NCBI GenBank assembly: GCA_016705125.1
Contig: JADIYW010000013.1
Location: 40,039-104,038, forward strand
Length of the DNA stretch: 64,000 bases
Direction: 5' to 3'
From: Bacteroidota bacterium
GTDB taxonomy: Bacteria; Bacteroidota; Bacteroidia; Chitinophagales; JADIYW01
Each line of letters opens with the position of its first letter. The stretch's first letter is position 1. Below the pieces are notes generated by a model. That model was not told the DNA's origin, ran no database searches, and saw nothing but the letters and a program-made list of their open reading frames with translations. Shown in pieces: positions 61,638 to 64,000 of this stretch. Both the position numbers and the translations under genes were made by a program.

Positions 61638-61944
61638 GTTAGTATTAAGTATTGAGATGTAAGCGAAAATAGGAGAATGGGAAAATGTTGGAATCTAATA
61701 CTAGCTACTCAATACTTACTACTTAATACTTTTTTTTGGAAGAAATTATTGTACCGTTTATGGTTTACCAGAATAAATAGGTTAGTATTAAGTATTGAGA
61801 TGTAAGTATCAAGTATGAATACCTGAAAGCGAAAATAGGAGAATGGGAAAATGTGGGAATCTAATACTAGCTACTCAATACTTACTACTTAATACTTTTT
61901 TTTGGAAGAAATTATTGTACCGTTTATGGTTTACCAGAATAAAT
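61596..61944. repeat. tandem repeat including porX 3' end and hairpin
   Basis: A unit starting GAAGAAATTATTGTACCG inside porX recurs at 61739 and 61905, so periods are 143 and 166 bases; the second unit has about 23 extra bases. Each unit contains the last 42 bases of porX, then AGTATTAAGTATTGAG, and ends with ACTTAATACT and a T8 run. AGTATTAAGTA and TACTTAATACT can pair to form a long stem. Two and a part copies. The array accounts for most of the 664-base gap after porX; 62022-62280 has an AT-rich, non-coding look. Confidence 0.9.
61637..61737 (+). terminator. candidate porX terminator in repeat
   Basis: The stretch from 61638 to 61737 has AGTATTAAGTATTGAG near its start and the matching CTCAATACTTACTACTTAATACT at its end, then T8. 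This is a stem with a large loop followed by a T tract, consistent with a Rho-independent terminator. It is repeated in the second unit (T-run near 61896-61903). Confidence 0.5.
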
Positions 61945-62301
61945 AATTATTTTGACTTTAGAAGTTAGAAATGAGAAGCGAGGAATGAGAGTATATACCA
62001 TTGAATTTAAATTATAAATATTTAGCAGAATTTATAAATGGGAACAAAAATAAATATACATTTGATTGAAACGAAATAAATGCTGGCATGAATAAGTGAG
62101 TTATAGCCAATGGTAGGACGACCGTTCACAAGACGATAGACCGACCAAAATTTAAACATTAAAACAAAAACAAACCATTTTGACAGGTGACCAAAAACAT
62201 ACAGACCATATAGCAACTGGACAGAATCTAAACCGACACGCTGACCAACGCTATGTTTTTTATTTTTTCCCCACCGCACAAATAAAATTGAACTGAATTA
62301 G

Positions 62302-64000
62302 ATGGCAGAAAAAGAAGCTAAAGCAAGAATAAAAATTAATAAACTCCTTGAGGAATCAGGGTGGAGCTTCTTTGACACGGACAAAGGTAAAGCAACTATT
62401 AAATTGGAATCTTCCATCAAAATGGACGATTTAGGTGAAGACTTGAAAATGCTAAAAGTGGTTTCATCGACTTTTTATTGGTTGACGAAAACCAAAATCC
62501 AATTCTAGTTTTAGAAGCGAAGAAGGAAAGTTTGAATCCACTAGTTGGTAAGGAACAGGCAAGAAATTATGCCAAATCACAAAAGGTTAAATTCATAATT
62601 CTTTCAAACGGGACTCTTCACTATTTATGGAATATAGAAACTGGAAACCCTGAACAAATACAAGTGTTTCAACATTTGGAGATCCATCAAGCAGTATTAT
62701 CAGTTTAATCCCGACCCAAGCAAATTAGTTAGCGAACAAGTAAATGACGACTATGTTGTTTTAACCCAACTTCCGAACTACAAACAAATTCCTGAGTTTC
62801 AGCATGAACAAAAAAAGCAATATTTAATCTTCAACTTAAAACTTCGTTTTCTTCGCTATTACCAAGTGGAGGCAATTAAAGCCGTTCAGCAATGGGTAAG
62901 CGAAGGCAAAAAACGATTCTTGTTGGAAATGGCGACAGGAACAGGAAAAACCCTGACTGCCGCTGCATTAATCAAACTCTTTTACAGAACAGGAAACGCA
63001 AGACGCATTTTATTTTTGGTTGACCGCTTGGAACTAGAAGAACAAGCAAGAAAGGACTTTACCAACTATTTGAAAAACGACATAACAACCGTTGTTTACA
63101 AAGAAAAGAAAAACGATTGGCGAAAAGCCGACATCGTTGTTACCACCATTCAATCGTTAATGGTAAACAACAAATACAAAACACTTTTTTCACCGACTGA
63201 TTTTGATTTGATTATTTCTGATGAATCGCACCGACTGCTAGGTGGAGGAAACAGTAGAGCATTGTTTGAATATTTCCTGGGTTACAAATTGGGTTTAACC
63301 GCCACACCAAAAGATTATTTAAAACATTTAGACACCGATAATATTGACGACCCAAGAGAGATGGAAGAGAAGAAGGTTGTTAGATACTTATGCCACATTC
63401 GGTTGCGAGGAGTGGCATTCCAACGTATCGTTATACGCTTGTGGACGGTGCAAAAGATGGCTATTTGCGACAACCGATTGTAGTTGACGCAAGAACAGAC
63501 GTTACCACCAAACTTTTATCGGAACAAGGTTATGGCATTATGGTAACGGTTGCCAGTAGCGAGCAAGAGGATATTTTAGAAGAAGTTAATTACAAGCAAA
63601 ATCATTTTGAACGGAAGTTTTTCAGTGAAGAAACCAACCGTGTGTTTTGCAAAACTTTTATTGAGAATGGACTGAAAGACCCCATTAACGGAGAGTTTGG
63701 AAAGAGTTTGGTTTTTGCTGTTTCGCAAAATCACGCTGCAAAATTGGCTCAACTGCTCAATGAATATGCACACCAAATATTCCCGGGCAAGTATCAAAGC
63801 GACTTTGCTGTTCAGGTAACTTCCAATGTGCAGAACAGTCAGCAAATGACAGTTGATTTTAGCAACGACAAATTATTGGGCTTTAGCCATTTGCGGAAAG
63901 ACAATGAAATTTTAGAATCTTACAAAACAAGCAAAGCAGAGTTTGTGTAACCGTGGGCATGATGACTACAGGTTGGGATTGCCCCAATATTTTGAATCTT
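62302..64000 (+). pseudogene. hsdR: type I restriction enzyme R subunit (HsdR), multiply frameshifted, partial
   Basis: HsdR is the ATP-driven DNA translocase and nuclease of type I restriction. Reading through the shifts shows: N-terminal nuclease with GFIDFLLVDENQNPILVLEAKKE (PD-(D/E)xK), helicase motif I EMATGTGKTLTAA, motif II IISDESHRLLGGG, motif GLTATPKDYL, then TYATFGCE, PTYRYTLVDGAKDGYL and GMMTTGWDCPNIL. The frame changes near 62447, 62680, 63361, 63410 and 63940: two bases missing and three extra. Motifs are intact; the gene runs off the window end. No hsdM or hsdS is in view. Either decay or a low-quality stretch. Confidence 0.85.

Noticed and set aside
61596..61944. The post-porX array as a CRISPR
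   Set aside because: Units are 143 and 166 bases, with no short identical repeats and unique spacers, and no cas genes.
62022..62279. 85-residue open frame on the minus strand before hsdR
   Set aside because: The product has no domain-like pattern, and the AT-rich DNA with short repeated words looks like an intergenic leader of the restriction locus.

Overview
The window is low-GC chromosomal DNA from a member of the Bacteroidota. Markers for that call are a fused LpxC/FabZ gene, type III glutamine synthetase, PorX of the type IX secretion system, an OmpA/PD40 lipoprotein of PorE-like layout, small PurL, TAnnTTTG-type promoter boxes and near absence of Shine-Dalgarno sites. Two futalosine-pathway menaquinone genes (mqnB, mqnD) point to a lineage such as Cytophagales, Saprospirales or Chitinophagales rather than classical Flavobacteriia; I do not assign it further. 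HemF, MiaE and QueG indicate an organism that lives with oxygen.

Layout. 1-5.65 kb: the end of a tRNA-Ala, lpxB (frameshifted) and surE on the minus strand, then DUF4230, DUF456, two membrane proteins and a CREST/ceramidase-like protein on plus. 5.66-8.0 kb: a 2.3-kb accessory segment bounded by two identical 30-bp direct repeats. It holds a frameshifted secreted protein, a small membrane protein, a dispersed repeat and a RelE-type toxin-antitoxin pair. 8.0-28.5 kb: mostly core genes: ABC-F protein Uup, an MDR oxidoreductase, queG, hemF, miaE, a DM13 lipoprotein, mnmA, an MFS-galK-galT galactose cluster, gamma-carbonic anhydrase, GT9, DUF4407, MFS, DoxX, an AlkD-like cluster and a membrane-anchored MutS homologue. 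28.5-33.3 kb: SDR, then an accessory stretch with a second toxin-antitoxin pair, a second copy of the dispersed repeat, and a secreted caspase-like protease with five tandem repeats. 33.3-54.8 kb: valS, TraB/GumN, DUF922, mqnD, two glycosyltransferases, mqnB, a QueD-like gene, purL, glnN, the OmpA/PD40 lipoprotein, purM, ctlX and rraA-like. 54.9-61.6 kb: a tight minus-strand lipid A operon (HD protein, lpxD, lpxC/fabZ, lpxA, ABC ATPase) divergent from porX. 61.6-64 kb: tandem copies of the porX 3' end plus a terminator-like hairpin, then a type I restriction hsdR broken by five one-base indels and cut by the window edge.

How the parts work together. LpxA, LpxC, LpxD and LpxB cover most of the early lipid A pathway, with FabZ fused to LpxC and a GT9 enzyme probably acting on surface glycans. 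MqnB and MqnD make menaquinone. PurL and PurM are consecutive purine steps. GalT and GalK feed galactose into metabolism. QueG, the QueD-like gene, MnmA, MiaE and ValS serve tRNA. PorX and the PorE-like protein relate to type IX secretion.

The most interesting non-standard signals are the direct-repeat-bounded mini-island, a roughly 150-bp element next to both toxin-antitoxin loci, the secreted repeat-caspase in the second accessory block, a degenerate word-repeat family found in convergent gene gaps, and the tandemly duplicated porX tail/terminator. All homology calls were made by eye from motifs; no search was run.
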